11,392 nucleotides of DNA from Chromera velia (taxonomy: Eukaryota; Sar; Chromeraceae): contig JAHBMJ010003290.1 of assembly GCA_018398765.1 (NCBI GenBank), positions 1-11,392 of the forward strand, in the 5' to 3' direction. Shown piece by piece: positions 1 through 9,002 of the stretch. A program made the translations under genes and the position numbers. The first letter of the stretch is position 1, and each line of letters starts with the position of its first letter. The notes beneath the pieces were generated by a model. The model ran no database searches, was not told where the DNA came from, and saw only the letters and a list, made by a program, of their open reading frames with translations.

Positions 1-47
1 GGGGGGGGGGGGGGAGAGGGAGAAGGAGAAGGAGAGGGAAGGAGACA
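1..47. repeat. G homopolymer followed by purine tract
   Basis: Fourteen consecutive G open the window and run into a GA-only tract to about position 47. The far end of the window (11384-11392) is nine C preceded by CTCT, so the two edges are inverted copies of a G-run plus AGAG. This is not a recognisable telomere repeat. The likeliest reading is that the contig broke at homopurine tracts, or that the run is a sequencing artefact. Confidence 0.8.
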
Positions 48-1030
48 GACTCCGTAGCCGATCCGTACTATATACACGCAAGAGCGAGCATACGCAAGTA
101 ACTCAGTGTCTGTGCAGAAAGAAAGCAAACCCCCTGACTTTTCCGAAACACCACGTATTATCGAGCCTCCGCTTCCCCCTCTGATCGATCAGACCGAATG
201 TCGATCAGCGAGGCCGTTCTGCTTGCTTTCGAAACAAGAGTGGCTGCATACCGCTGGATGGAAACATACACAATGCCTTGCTACATTCGGCAGCACACAG
301 AAGCAATTGCTCAGAAAATGACCTGTCCATTCTCCTTGATCTCTTCAGGAACTCCAGGCTCTCTCGTCTCCTCCCCCCCCCTTTTCAACTGCTCCCCTGC
401 CGTCACCTTCGCTTCCTAGTTTCTTGTGACGATAGCACCTGCAAATGAACAGAGAGAAGCAATGCTGTGAGGTTAGAGTGTAGAAATGGTGGGAGAATGG
501 GCGCTCATGCTAGATATACCCTACTTCTCACTTCCCAAAGTAGCGAACGCTTTCCAGCTCCACAAAGGCAGGTTTATCCGATCCCATACAGCTAACGGAG
601 CTCTACCTCGTCAATCTTCCTTCTATTCACCAGGGGTGGATTCCTACAATGAGGAGGTAGTATTCATGCATAGTACATACAACTTTTGTGATGGGATGAA
701 GAAACATAGTCGAAGCCACCAGAAGAAGTGTTGCGCATCGGAATTACAGAAAAGCCGCAATGCGATGCTTGTAAGCAACATAAGATAGAACATGTAGAGC
801 TAGTTTTCAATGCAATTGGCTTTCCCAGTCATTCAAGAAACTGATTCACAATCTGATCATAGAAGAATCAGACAGCTCAACGGTTTTATATCCATCATTA
901 ACTAATTATCCATACAGATCGATCAAGAAAATGTAGGAGTAAGCAAGCTAAAGATAGAACAGATCAAAAAATGGGTGCGCAATGCGAGCGAGACAGATAT
1001 AATCACCCTTGACAGAATTATTATTATAAA
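48..1030. other. no supportable gene
   Basis: Open frames of 71, 73 and 100 codons occur here on the + strand (106-321, 198-419, 486-788). None shows a recognisable domain, and none is linked to a neighbour by phase-compatible splice sites that I could find. The first starts at GTG, not ATG, and the first two overlap in different frames. They are most simply read as chance openings. A 5' or non-coding exon cannot be excluded without transcript data. Confidence 0.5.
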
Positions 1031-1035
1031 AGTGG

Positions 1036-1054
1036 CGGCGCCCTTCGGGCGTCG
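1036..1054. other. GC-rich hairpin with triloop
   Basis: Positions 1036-1043 pair with 1047-1054 in eight base pairs (one G-T) around a TTC triloop, in an otherwise AT-rich stretch. A second, weaker hairpin follows at once: 1058-1065 can pair with 1085-1091 with one bulged C. Function is unknown. No tRNA or other RNA family is recognised, and there is no matching B-box nearby. Confidence 0.55.
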
Positions 1055-1560
1055 TGCGGACCTTGCAAGACTTATAAAAATTTACAAGTCCAGAGAATCG
1101 GATTGGTCACAATTCATCAGTCAATAAATGAATCTATTCATTCTAATCTATTCTAATCATACATGGTATTATATGTTCAGTTCAATGGTTACATTATTTG
1201 TTTATTTTAGACTTCATATTGCTATTGCAAGTGTATCGCGAGTGTATGTGAGTGTTTAAGATTATAATACATACTAGTAATGCGTGATAGTAATTGCAAA
1301 TCTCCCATATGACAGAGGTGATAAATTTTATCACTTTTTAAGCCTTCTGGACCCCAAATATCATCAAAACAGTCATCCCTGACATCCTCGAAGAAAATAA
1401 TTTTTACTATGAAAAATTGTAAATCTGCCATGCAGGTACACGCAGGCCTGCCTTACCATCACGCACTAAGTATTATGATCCTGAACACTCGCAATGTTTT
1501 CTTGGTTCTTTCTTCTGTTTTGGACTTCGACTTTCAGGGTTGAGTTGAGCTCTGACTGAC

Positions 1561-1586
1561 CTGCATATGCATATGCGTATATGCAG
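1561..1586. repeat. inverted repeat, 8-bp arms
   Basis: CTGCATAT (1561-1568) is the exact reverse complement of ATATGCAG (1579-1586). The 10-bp centre is also made of alternating GCATATGC-type sequence, so the block is nearly all ATGC/GCAT steps. It could form a small cruciform. No function can be assigned. Confidence 0.6.
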
Positions 1587-2094
1587 CAGCACGCGAAAAG
1601 GGCTCCTGTGCATCTGCAAGGTCGCGCGCACGTATCAATAATTATGACAAGAGTGATTGTGTGATAAAATACTCAGTCCTGCTATATTAATAGAATAGTT
1701 TATAATTTATAGTTTAGTCGGGGTGCGCCTGTGCGCCGGGTACGTCAAACATGGCCAGCCCCCCCACTAGTATGCATGGTTAGTGTTAGTCTGCTTTGTG
1801 GCGTTATGATGCCGTTATCTAGTGAGGTCCTGGACAAAAAACCCGCACAAGTATGCAGACTTGCGTCTATGGGAAAAACAGGCCTAAACGCCATCAAAAC
1901 GCTCCAACGGCATTGATAATCTGCATCTCAATTGTCAGGCGGCGCCCTGCATAGAGGAGACCAAATAAAAGCGGTTGACCAGCTTCGATCAACCCCTACC
2001 CCCAAGAGCTGGCGGCTAAAAAGCCTCCTCCGGACGCTCTTTTCCCACCCACCCCTGCCACGCAGGTGTGGTGAGGTGCACGTGCGGTAATGTT

Positions 2095-2114
2095 TATATA
2101 TCAATAGATATATA
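2095..2114. repeat. perfect AT hairpin, 8-bp arms
   Basis: TATATATC (2095-2102) and GATATATA (2107-2114) are exact reverse complements around an AATA loop. An AT microsatellite can produce this by chance, so no role is claimed. Confidence 0.6.
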
Positions 2115-2153
2115 CATATACGGTGCGGTGTCTGTTGATGGTCAGAGCTAGTG

Positions 2154-2177
2154 CGTAACCTAGCACGTAACCTAGCA
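2154..2177. repeat. two perfect copies of a 12-bp unit
   Basis: CGTAACCTAGCA occurs twice head to tail, followed by a partial third start (CG). It is a short tandem duplication with no evident function. Confidence 0.75.
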
Positions 2178-2282
2178 CGGGTCACACCATGCAAAGGTAA
2201 CAGTCACTCAGTATCACGCAGCCAGGTTTGACTGAAGGTAGACTAGGGGGGGCTACGGGCAGCGTGGGGCAGTGAGTACGTC

Positions 2283-2377
2283 CACATACATACCCACCCA
2301 ATACTTAGTACACCCACACACACTAATACATGCATACACATGAACACTTACACACAGTTACGCACAGTTACACACAG

Positions 2378-2410
<33 letters not shown>

Positions 2411-2570
2411 CACACACACCCTCTCTCTCTCTCTTTTTCACATACTCGCATACGCATACAGACACAGACATAGACCCAGACCCAGACACAGTCACAGACA
2501 CAGTCACAGACATAGACAGAGATACACACACACACATATACACACACACACATATACATACACACACATG
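2283..2570. repeat. CA-rich compound microsatellite
   Basis: Degenerate CACACA/CATACA sequence leads into a pure AC run (about 2381-2408), a short CT run (about 2420-2434), a CAGACA-type hexamer array (about 2459-2520) and further AC/ATAC. Open frames on both strands translate to Thr-His or Cys-Val repeats, which is simply the dinucleotide read in different frames. Confidence 0.93.
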
Positions 2571-2679
2571 GGTTACAAAGCTAAACAGGTAATCAGACTA
2601 AGCGGTCGTGCGCAATAGGAAACCTGGGTCCAGGCAAAGCACGCAGAAACCATAAAAAACCAATACAAGATTTTATGAA
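2571..2679. other. short unique spacer between two repeat arrays
   Basis: About 110 bases of non-repetitive DNA separate the CA microsatellite from the tetranucleotide satellite. No gene or motif is seen. Confidence 0.5.
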
Positions 2680-2685
2680 TGTGTC

Positions 2686-2810
2686 CCTTCATTCATTCAT
2701 TCACTTACTCACTCACTCACTCACTTATTCGTTCATTCATTCGTCTATTCATTCATTCATTCATTCATTCATTCATTCATTCATTCATTCATCGATTCAG
2801 TCATTCATTC
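2686..2810. repeat. tetranucleotide satellite tract 1 (ATTC)n
   Basis: ATTC is repeated, with an ACTC variant patch near the start (about 2702-2726) and then nearly pure ATTC. It abuts the CT-rich minisatellite on its right. Reading frames through it give Ser-Phe-Ile-His periodic peptides and are not genes. Confidence 0.95.
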
Positions 2811-3200
2811 TATAGGAGCTGGAATTCTTATAGGAGGATTTCTCCCCGCTTCTTCTTTCCTCTCTTAACAACAAAAGGCTGGGACGGGCTGGAATGGAAC
2901 GACGCCTCCTCGCCTCTCCTCTCTACTCCCACCATCGAAGGGGCTGGGATGGGGCAACCCCTTTCTCGCCTCTCCTCTCCTCTCTTCTCAGGATCTTCTA
3001 CTCTCTCTAGCTACTTTCCTCTCCTCCCGTCTCTCCTCCTCTCTACCCCTCTCTTCTCCTCTTCCGCCATCTAAGGGGCTGGGATGGGACGATCCTTGCC
3101 CGCCCCTCCCCTCCTTTTCTGAAATCAAAGAGGTTGGGATAGAACAACTTCGTCTCGCCTCCGCTTGAAGTTTCCCCTCCCGACATTGATTGAGGGGGCT
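2811..3200. repeat. degenerate CT-rich minisatellite, block A
   Basis: At least five units of roughly 50 to 70 bases can be aligned by eye. Each starts near 'AAGGGGCTGGGATGGGAC', continues 'AACCCCTT.TCGCCTCTCC' and ends in CTCTCCTCTC plus a CAT-like joint. Unit starts are near 2813, 2874, 2936, 3072 and 3127, and a truncated unit ends in GGGGCTGGCAT at 3205. The unit starting near 2936 is expanded by extra CTCTC sequence. Short open frames here carry no domain. Confidence 0.8.
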
Positions 3201-3205
3201 GGCAT

Positions 3206-3712
3206 CCGTCTATCCAATCGTCCATTCATCCTTTTCTCCATCCATTCATCCATCCATTCATCCATTCGTCCATTCATGCATCCATTCATCCATTCATCCA
3301 TTTTTTCATACATCCATTCATCCATTTGTCCATTCATCCATCCATTCGTCTATTCATCCATCCATTCATCCATTTGTCTATTCATCTATCCATTCGTCCA
3401 TTCATCCATCCATCCATCCACTCACCCATCCATTCATCTATTCATCCTTTCATCCATCCATTCATCCATTCATCCATCCATTCATCCATTCGTCCATTCA
3501 TCTATCCATTCGTCCATCCATCCATCTATTCGTCCATCTATCTATTCATCCATTCGTCCATCCACGCATCTATCTATCTGTCCATCCATCTATTCATTCA
3601 TTCGTCCATTCATTCATTCATTCATTCATTCATTTATTTATTCATTCATTCAATTCATTCATTTGTTTATTCATTCATTCATTCATTCATCCATTCATTC
3701 GTTCATTCATTC
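3206..3712. repeat. tetranucleotide satellite tract 2 (ATCC/ATTC)n
   Basis: The left part is mostly ATCC mixed with ATTC, and the right part (from about 3590) is mostly ATTC. This gradient suggests that different variants spread locally. All three + frames stay open for long stretches because a 4-base unit repeats every 12 bases (four residues) without making a stop codon. Confidence 0.95.
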
Positions 3713-3907
3713 AAAGGGCTGAAATAGGACGATCTCGCTTCACTTCTCCTCTCCTGTCTGGGCGGGCTAGAATGGAACAACCCCTTGTCACCTCTGCTCT
3801 CCTCTCTTCTTCTCTCCTGACATCGAAGGGCTAGGATGGGAAAACCCCTTGTCACCTCTCCTAGCCTCTCCTCTCCTCTCTTTTCCCAACATCGGAGGGG
3901 CTGGCAT
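3713..3907. repeat. degenerate CT-rich minisatellite, block B
   Basis: Three or four units of the same minisatellite as 2811-3200 begin near 3713, 3760 and 3826. They share GGGCT.GGATGG, CCCCTTGTCACCTCTCCT and CTCTCCTCTC segments. The block ends in GGGGCTGGCAT (3897-3907), exactly the motif that ends block A at 3195-3205, and a tetranucleotide tract follows in both cases. Confidence 0.8.
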
Positions 3908-4330
3908 GCATTCGTCCATTCGTTCCTCCATCCATCCATCCATCTATCCATCCATCCATCCATCCATCCATCCATTCCTTGAATTGCATCCATTCATTCA
4001 TTCATGCACACATTCACTCATTCGTTCATTCATTCATTCATTTATTCATTCACTCACTCATTTATTCATTCATTTATCCGTTCATTCGTCCAATCACTCA
4101 TTCATTCTTTCATTCATTCATTCACTCACTCATTCATTCATCCATCCATCCATCCATTCATCCATCCATCCATCCACCCCTTCATTCATTCATTCATTCA
4201 TTCATTCATTTATTCATTCATTCATTCATTCATTCATTCATTTCTTCATGCATTTATTCATTCATTCATTCATTAATTCATTTATTCATGCATTTATTTA
4301 ATGATATATATAGATCCATGCATTTATTCA
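3908..4330. repeat. tetranucleotide satellite tract 3 (ATCC/ATTC)n
   Basis: An ATCC-rich start (to about 3975) is followed by ATTC with a second ATCC patch (about 4138-4175). The right edge decays into ATGCATTTATT-type variants near 4249, 4287 and 4317. It is interrupted by CTTGAATTGC at about 3977-3988. Confidence 0.95.
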
Positions 4331-5030
4331 CTGACTAATTGTGAAGCTGGGTTTACCAAAGAATGGGGCTTGTAGGCAGGCTGGATCAGTGGTTGTATAC
4401 AGGGGCAAAGGATGGTAGGGGAGGCCTCCGGTAGAGGTTGGAATGTGTGGAGGTTTGGTGCGGTCCTTTGGCCGGGAGTATAGAGCGGGCTGTGTGGCGT
4501 TGTGGGTCTTACAAGCCGGCCTCATGTGCGGCTTGATGTGGACCTTCAAAGGGGGGGAAGGACTGTTAACGTATTTGTTGGAAAGAGGTTCGCAGGCCTC
4601 GGCTGAGACCTGGAGTGGGGGGGCGTGCTGGGTGATCGTGGTGGGCGCGGTAGTGGGCCGGAGGCTGTATGAGTACTGCAGTGCCGGAAATTTGAGAGAG
4701 AGAGTGATATGGAGTGACGCCGCCATTGTGCATTGCAAACCTCGAGACCGATGTGGAGGCTGTAGACCTTGATGTATGTGCATGGGCAAACTGGCTTGTT
4801 GAGGTGGTATGTCCTGGACCAGCAGGGTCTGGGAGGGGCTGCATGTATCGGTGGTTCGGCGGGTTCTTTGAGCTGGAGGGCTGTGGAGGAGTGTTGAGGG
4901 CTGTGCGTAGGCGCGGGTGGGATTTGTCTTGATCGCTTGAGATGTCCTGAGCCAATCTTGTCTGGCTCTGGGCCTCTGAGAGCTAGTGTATGACACTCTT
5001 GAGCTTCATCAGTCAGTTTCAGTCAGCAAT
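4331..5030. other. stop-poor unique DNA, no supportable gene
   Basis: The + strand is G-rich. A 222-codon - strand frame (4996-4328) is open but starts at GTG, its first in-frame ATG lies near its middle, and it runs to the satellite edge. Its translation is rich in Pro, Ser, Thr and Gln with no domain recognised. Overlapping frames are open on both strands (129 codons -, 109 codons +), as expected for G-skewed DNA with few stops. It could be an exon or a decayed element, but I see no splice structure that favours this. Confidence 0.4.
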
Positions 5031-5972
5031 ACCCCCTTTTCATCCCGGATACAACACATCAACATGTTAAAATATGTTTTTTGTGGTTATTGGACCAAAA
5101 AAACCAAATAAAGATGAAAAGTCTACCAGTTTTTGAACAATTTTGACCTGAAAACACTTGAAAACATGTTGGTGCCAACAAAAGTTCTGATTTGCCGGTT
5201 CTGGCGGTTCAGGAACTAAAACATCCCCCTCCTGAACTAAATGATAAGACGTTCCATTATATTTATTTCACTTTGTTTTGAGTTCTTTTGCATGAAAGAC
5301 TTTATGGAACTATAAATTGCTTTGGTTTTTGATGGTTCAGATGAGTTCCAGAAGTTCTCATTATGAGTTCATCGGTTCAAGAACTACCATCGTATGGAGA
5401 GCTGGAACCAACATTGGCACCCAACCTATAACCGTGCAGAACCCCCCCCTTTTCTTTTGAACCACCCTGAAAACGTGTTTTTCTTGTATATAATTAAGAT
5501 GTCTTCTCTTCAAAAAAGGATGTGAACGGGTGAAAATAAATGCATCAAATGCAGTTCTTGCTGCTAGAACTCTCTGTGTATCGTAAAGTGTCTGCAGAGT
5601 GTCATACCCTAGTCTGGGAGCCTCTCTCCTCTCTCTTCCTTCCTCCGCCTCTTGAAATCGCATGTCTTGGTTGGGCCCTGGGGTCCCACTACTATTGTCT
5701 GTGTTGTGACCTCTACTGGCAAAACTTCAGAGCTGTGGGTACCCAGCGGGGGTTTGCGGTGTTATGGGGCCTCTATGACGTGCTGTGAAGGCCCATTTTA
5801 ACTATGGTGTGACAATAGGTCCCTCTACTATGAACAACATTTCTCAAAACTTTGATGACCAATATCTCCCTTCACTGGTTGTCCTTTTCACTCAAAAAGG
5901 TGCCGTTGTGATTTGAATCGCGGCTTCCTGGCTGTGTGGTATTCAATTGGTCCAAAGGAAGCAGCAAACAGG
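5031..5972. other. intergenic, contains recurrent GTTC/GAAC motifs
   Basis: AT-rich DNA with no supportable gene. Between about 5170 and 5420 the motif GGTTC or its complement recurs many times, and the near-inverted segments ATGTTGGTGCCAA (about 5166) and TTGGCACCCAAC (about 5414) bracket the stretch. An 82-codon frame (5540-5788, +) starts at ATG but shows no domain or convincing splice partners. Confidence 0.4.
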
Positions 5973-6000
5973 ATATTGAATATTGAATATTGAATATTGA
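5973..6000. repeat. four perfect copies of ATATTGA
   Basis: The heptamer ATATTGA is repeated four times without error over 28 bases, directly preceded by GG and followed by GTAACC. It is a young 7-bp microsatellite. Confidence 0.9.
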
Positions 6001-6204
6001 GTAACCACAAAACTAAGTTATTACAAATACAATGTTCGCACGCGCATACACCATGCACCCATGCAACAGCTGGGGGGGCACTTGTAAAATTCCACACTAT
6101 GCCCGTGCAATTTCAGTGTGACTTTCATTGATTGAACTTGGTGAATCTTGGTGATGCCGCCTTTCTTTCTCTCAGCGAAGGCTACCAAAAGTCCAGTTGC
6201 TTGA

Positions 6205-6482
6205 GAGGTCGAGAGAACGAAGCAGCAGCCTCCCTGTGGGCGTCCCCATTGTGATTTGGCTGCAGTATGCTGAAATGATCTGAAGTGCTGTCCGATGTTG
6301 TCTTGTTCCACGCTTGACACAGTTGGATAGAGTTGGTATTCTATCAGGAGGTCGAGGCAGCAGCCTCCCTTTGAGCCTCCCTATTGTGGTGCGGCTGCAG
6401 TATGCTGAAGTGATCTGAAGTGCTGTCCGATGCTGTCTTGTTCCACGCTTGACAGAGTTGGATAGAGTTGGTATTCCATCAC
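6205..6482. repeat. 135-bp tandem duplication
   Basis: Positions 6222-6346 align to 6357-6481 without gaps at an offset of 135, with 11 differences by my count over 125 bases. To the left the match continues through GAGGTCGAG at offset 143, because copy 1 carries about 8 extra bases. The repeat length is a multiple of three, so a 130-codon - strand frame (6564-6172) stays open and contains two 45-residue copies. Nearly all base differences would change the amino acid, which argues against a conserved protein. Confidence 0.9.
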
Positions 6483-6626
6483 GCCTGCTCATGCACACCG
6501 TCTTCATCCGTACAATAGGGCAAGGCCGAGCAACAGAAGGAACGCGTTGGTTGCTACATGACATTTCGTCTTTTTGAGATCCACGACAGAAGTACCGTTA
6601 GGCGTACGTAACTCCACAACAGAGGA

Positions 6627-7797
6627 ATGTCACAGGTATGTGCACGGGGAAGAAGTTGGAATTCTCTCTTGTTTGCGTTGTCCGATATGAGGATTTGGAG
6701 ATCGGATCTTTCTGTGTTCGCGTCGAGTTGCGGTACACGGGATGAAACAGTCTTCCCAATATCTCTGGCCTCTGCCTCGCTGTTTGAGGCTAATTTTGCT
6801 CGCCTGGAGGGGGGTCTGGGTGTTTGCAAGAGGTCTGTCCTGAGATAAAACTCGGGTACACAAGATGACACAAGACCCTCACGCAGATCGCATTTGGTGT
6901 TGACATTCCTCTTCTCCATTCTTGCATGCAGAAAAAGACACAGTTCAACCGCGGTCGTGCGAGTGCAAGTGCCCGAGGCAGCATCTCTGAGGTCTGTCTC
7001 TCCTTTGTCACCCTGTGTTGGCCTGGGTAAGAGCACTTTGCGTGGTGGTTGGTTGTTTGATGCTGTTTGTTTCAGCTGACCGAGATTCTCTCTCGAGATT
7101 CTTTTAAAAAGTTCCCTGGAACTGCAAGTAGATGCGTGTTACGAGAACGAGCGACCATTCGTCGTTGCGATCTGCCTGTAAGTTGTGTGCAGACTGTTTT
7201 GTGAGATTCGGTGAATGGGTGTTCTCAGATCCTTCCGGTTGGCTACGCACCGCAGAAAGAAAAAAAGCTGCGCATCACCTCCTGTATCAAGACCCGTGAC
7301 TGATGAACGCTTTTTTGATTTGGTTTGTTTTTTTTCAGGACGAGGTACAACAACATGCACAGCTTGATGGAATTGGGGCAGGGAAGAGGGGAGGCCGTGG
7401 AGGAAGTGGGCGAGGGAGGGCGAATTCTCAAACAGCAAAGAGGAACAGCAGCACCGGCTCTCGTGGAAGGAGGGGAGGCAAGGGACAGGGGAAGGACGGC
7501 CAACTGAGAGAGGAGAACCACAACCCCTCAGAGTCTCCGATTGTGCCGCCTCCCGTCTCCGCCCTCGACGTTCACGTCTCCACCTTCCTGGAGAAGGTCC
7601 AGCAGGCACCTGCCAGGCTTGCTGCCATGCCGAAGATCTTCGAAGATGCTGACCCTGTAACGGAGAATTCTGAAGCTGTGTCGTGTGGAAGGGGGGGGGT
7701 GCAGCGGGGAGAAAAGAGGGGAAATGCGGACGTGGATGGGCATATGAAGACGGAAGAGGGGAAGACAAGCGCGCCTGGGGCAATTTCGCCCACTTAG
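6627..7797 (+). CDS. spliced gene for a small Arg-Gly-rich protein (gene A, model)
   Basis: Best supported are two exons, 7076-7177 and 7339-7797. The first follows a T-rich TTTCAG acceptor and ends CCT|GTAAGT. The second follows a run of eight T plus CAG. Both joins are phase 0. A plausible start is ATG at 6627 (G at -3), giving Met-Ser-Gln and then CAG|GTATGT, also phase 0; this gives about 189 residues. A 60-base phase-0 cassette (6932-6991) could be included, but its GTCTGT donor is weak. The last exon has four RGG and several RG steps in its first half and about 34 residues in, then an acidic/Pro stretch. RG-rich tails are typical of RNA-binding and nucleolar proteins, but no folded domain is recognised, so the role is inference only. 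The upstream exon is the weakest part of the model, and the C-terminus depends on a G9 run. Confidence 0.45.
7178..7338 (+). other. intron of gene A
   Basis: 161 bases begin GTAAGT and end in a polypyrimidine run (TTTGTTTTTTTTCAG). Both flanking exons are open in the same phase. This is the most secure splice unit on the + strand. Confidence 0.6.
7691..7699 (+). repeat. G9 homopolymer inside the gene A last exon
   Basis: Nine G in the coding frame. A single extra G would move translation into the frame that stays open to 8069 and replace the last 33 or so residues by about 120 different ones. Homopolymers are prone to both sequencing error and real length change. Confidence 0.9.
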
Positions 7798-8820
7798 GTT
7801 GGGAAGGGATTCAGTGGCAGCCCACTGTCTTTCTTCCTTGTGGATGCCCGATCCCTGTCCGTTGGATGAACGGAAAGATTCAGTTCCTTCTTCCCAAGGC
7901 CTGGAAAAACGTGCCAAGTCTCTCCGTGGGAGTCTTTGGGCAGGTGTCGTACCGCAATCCCCAGTACGATCCCGCGCAGCCGTCTCCGTCCGGATGCCCC
8001 TACAGCGGGTGTCATAGTCACAGTGTCCCTGAGCACCCACTCCCTTCTGCATCTAGTTCTGCCCTTTGAATTTTCTGCATCCGCCCTTTCTTCTCTCTGG
8101 TCTTGTCGCAGCTCGAGAGGCGGGTTGCCAGAGGATCGACGGGTGGCCAAGATCTGCGGTGCATTAATTAAGTTTTGCTTTAAACTGAATTCATTTGAAA
8201 TGCATGCACACGCAAGGAGTGGTAAGCGGGGGAAAGGGCCCAGGTCAAGAGGGTCCCCGGAATTCGAGGAGAAAACAAAGGTCGTTTCTCTGGATTCCTT
8301 CTCCCCGACCTCTCAAGCAGTAGGGAGGGAAAGGGAACTTCAAGGATAAGAGGGCGGGGCATAGAAACAGAGAAGGGCAGGAGCGGGCAAGAGGGGAAAG
8401 GGTAAAGAGGAAAGAAATAAAGAGATCTGGTGGAGAGAGAGCGAGCTCGCGTGGGAGATAACGGAGGAAAAAGACGGTGGCTGGCAAAGAGAAAGATGAG
8501 AGAGATGCGACTGAGTGGGACAAACAACTCTGACATAGTAGTACTTTGGCCTGATACACGTGTGTTGCTACGAAAGTCCAGCTTCCAGATTGGAAGTATG
8601 CTGCTGCGTGTGGCTGTGAAAAGCTGTTCAATTCATATCATACGGAAAACTGCCTGGGACTTGGTCTGGGTCCCTGGGATGATTGTCAGTGTCAATCCGA
8701 CCTGACTCATCTGCCACTGACTGCCAGTGACTGATCGAAGCTCAAAGTTTTGTTTCCTAACTTTCTTTCAAAACTACTACTGCCAGTGCATCCAGAGATG
8801 TTGCACTGTGAAAGATGGTT
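7798..8820 (+). other. 3' flank of gene A, possible extra exon and 3' UTR
   Basis: No independent gene is supported. The frame open to 8069 could extend gene A (see the G9 run). A good acceptor (pyrimidine-rich, ending CGCAG at 8111) precedes a frame open to about 8349, so a further exon is possible. AATAAA at 8416-8421 is a candidate poly(A) signal. From about 8327 to 8480 the + strand is strongly purine-rich. The 91-codon frame 8430-8705 starts at GTG and shows no domain. Confidence 0.35.
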
Positions 8821-9000
8821 CACATTGTCCATAGATTAATAATAGAAACTATTAATTTATTTGATTATCAAGTATTATTACAATATTAAAACTTAACATG
8901 TTATCATACAAGTAGCTATGATTTTATAGGATTAATTTTAAAAAATTTTAATTATCATTTTTTAAAGAAGAATTGAAAATATTTTTTTTTTAATTTATCT
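8821..9000. other. AT-rich spacer
   Basis: About 180 bases of A/T-dominated sequence with many short self-complementary stretches, including a run of nine T near 8982-8990. No gene is seen. The sharp composition change from the GC-richer DNA on the left suggests intergenic or matrix-attachment-like DNA. Confidence 0.5.
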
Positions 9001-9002
9001 GA

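Larger units (their letters stand above)
1056..2240. other. intergenic, no supportable gene
   Basis: The open frames here are short (61 to 88 codons), carry no recognisable domain, and fall in AT-rich or low-complexity DNA. The stretch contains the small inverted and tandem repeats listed separately. Confidence 0.5.

Noticed and set aside
1-14. Telomere
   Set aside because: A pure G run without a TTAGGG- or TTTAGGG-like unit.
2340-2618. Thr-His-rich (+) and Cys-Val-rich (-) open frames
   Set aside because: Translation of the CA microsatellite, with no non-repeat coding sequence attached.
3165-4338. Long + strand open frames encoding Ser-Ile-His-Pro/Phe-Ile-His-Ser repeats (up to 214 codons)
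   Set aside because: They are the tetranucleotide satellite read in three frames; a 4-base unit gives a four-residue period without stops in any frame.
4328-4996. 222-codon - strand frame next to the satellite
   Set aside because: GTG start, no early ATG, no domain, overlapping open frames on both strands, and its end lies in the satellite edge. Kept only as a note.
5973-6000. CRISPR-like or iteron array
   Set aside because: A 7-bp unit with no spacers, in a eukaryotic context; a simple microsatellite.
6172-6564. 130-codon - strand frame as a repeat protein
   Set aside because: The tandem copies differ almost only at amino-acid-changing sites, which does not fit selection on the protein.
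7139-8150. Long - strand frames (214, 174 and 118 codons) opposite gene A
   Set aside because: Shadows of a GC-richer, stop-poor region; the + strand has the consensus introns with consistent phase.
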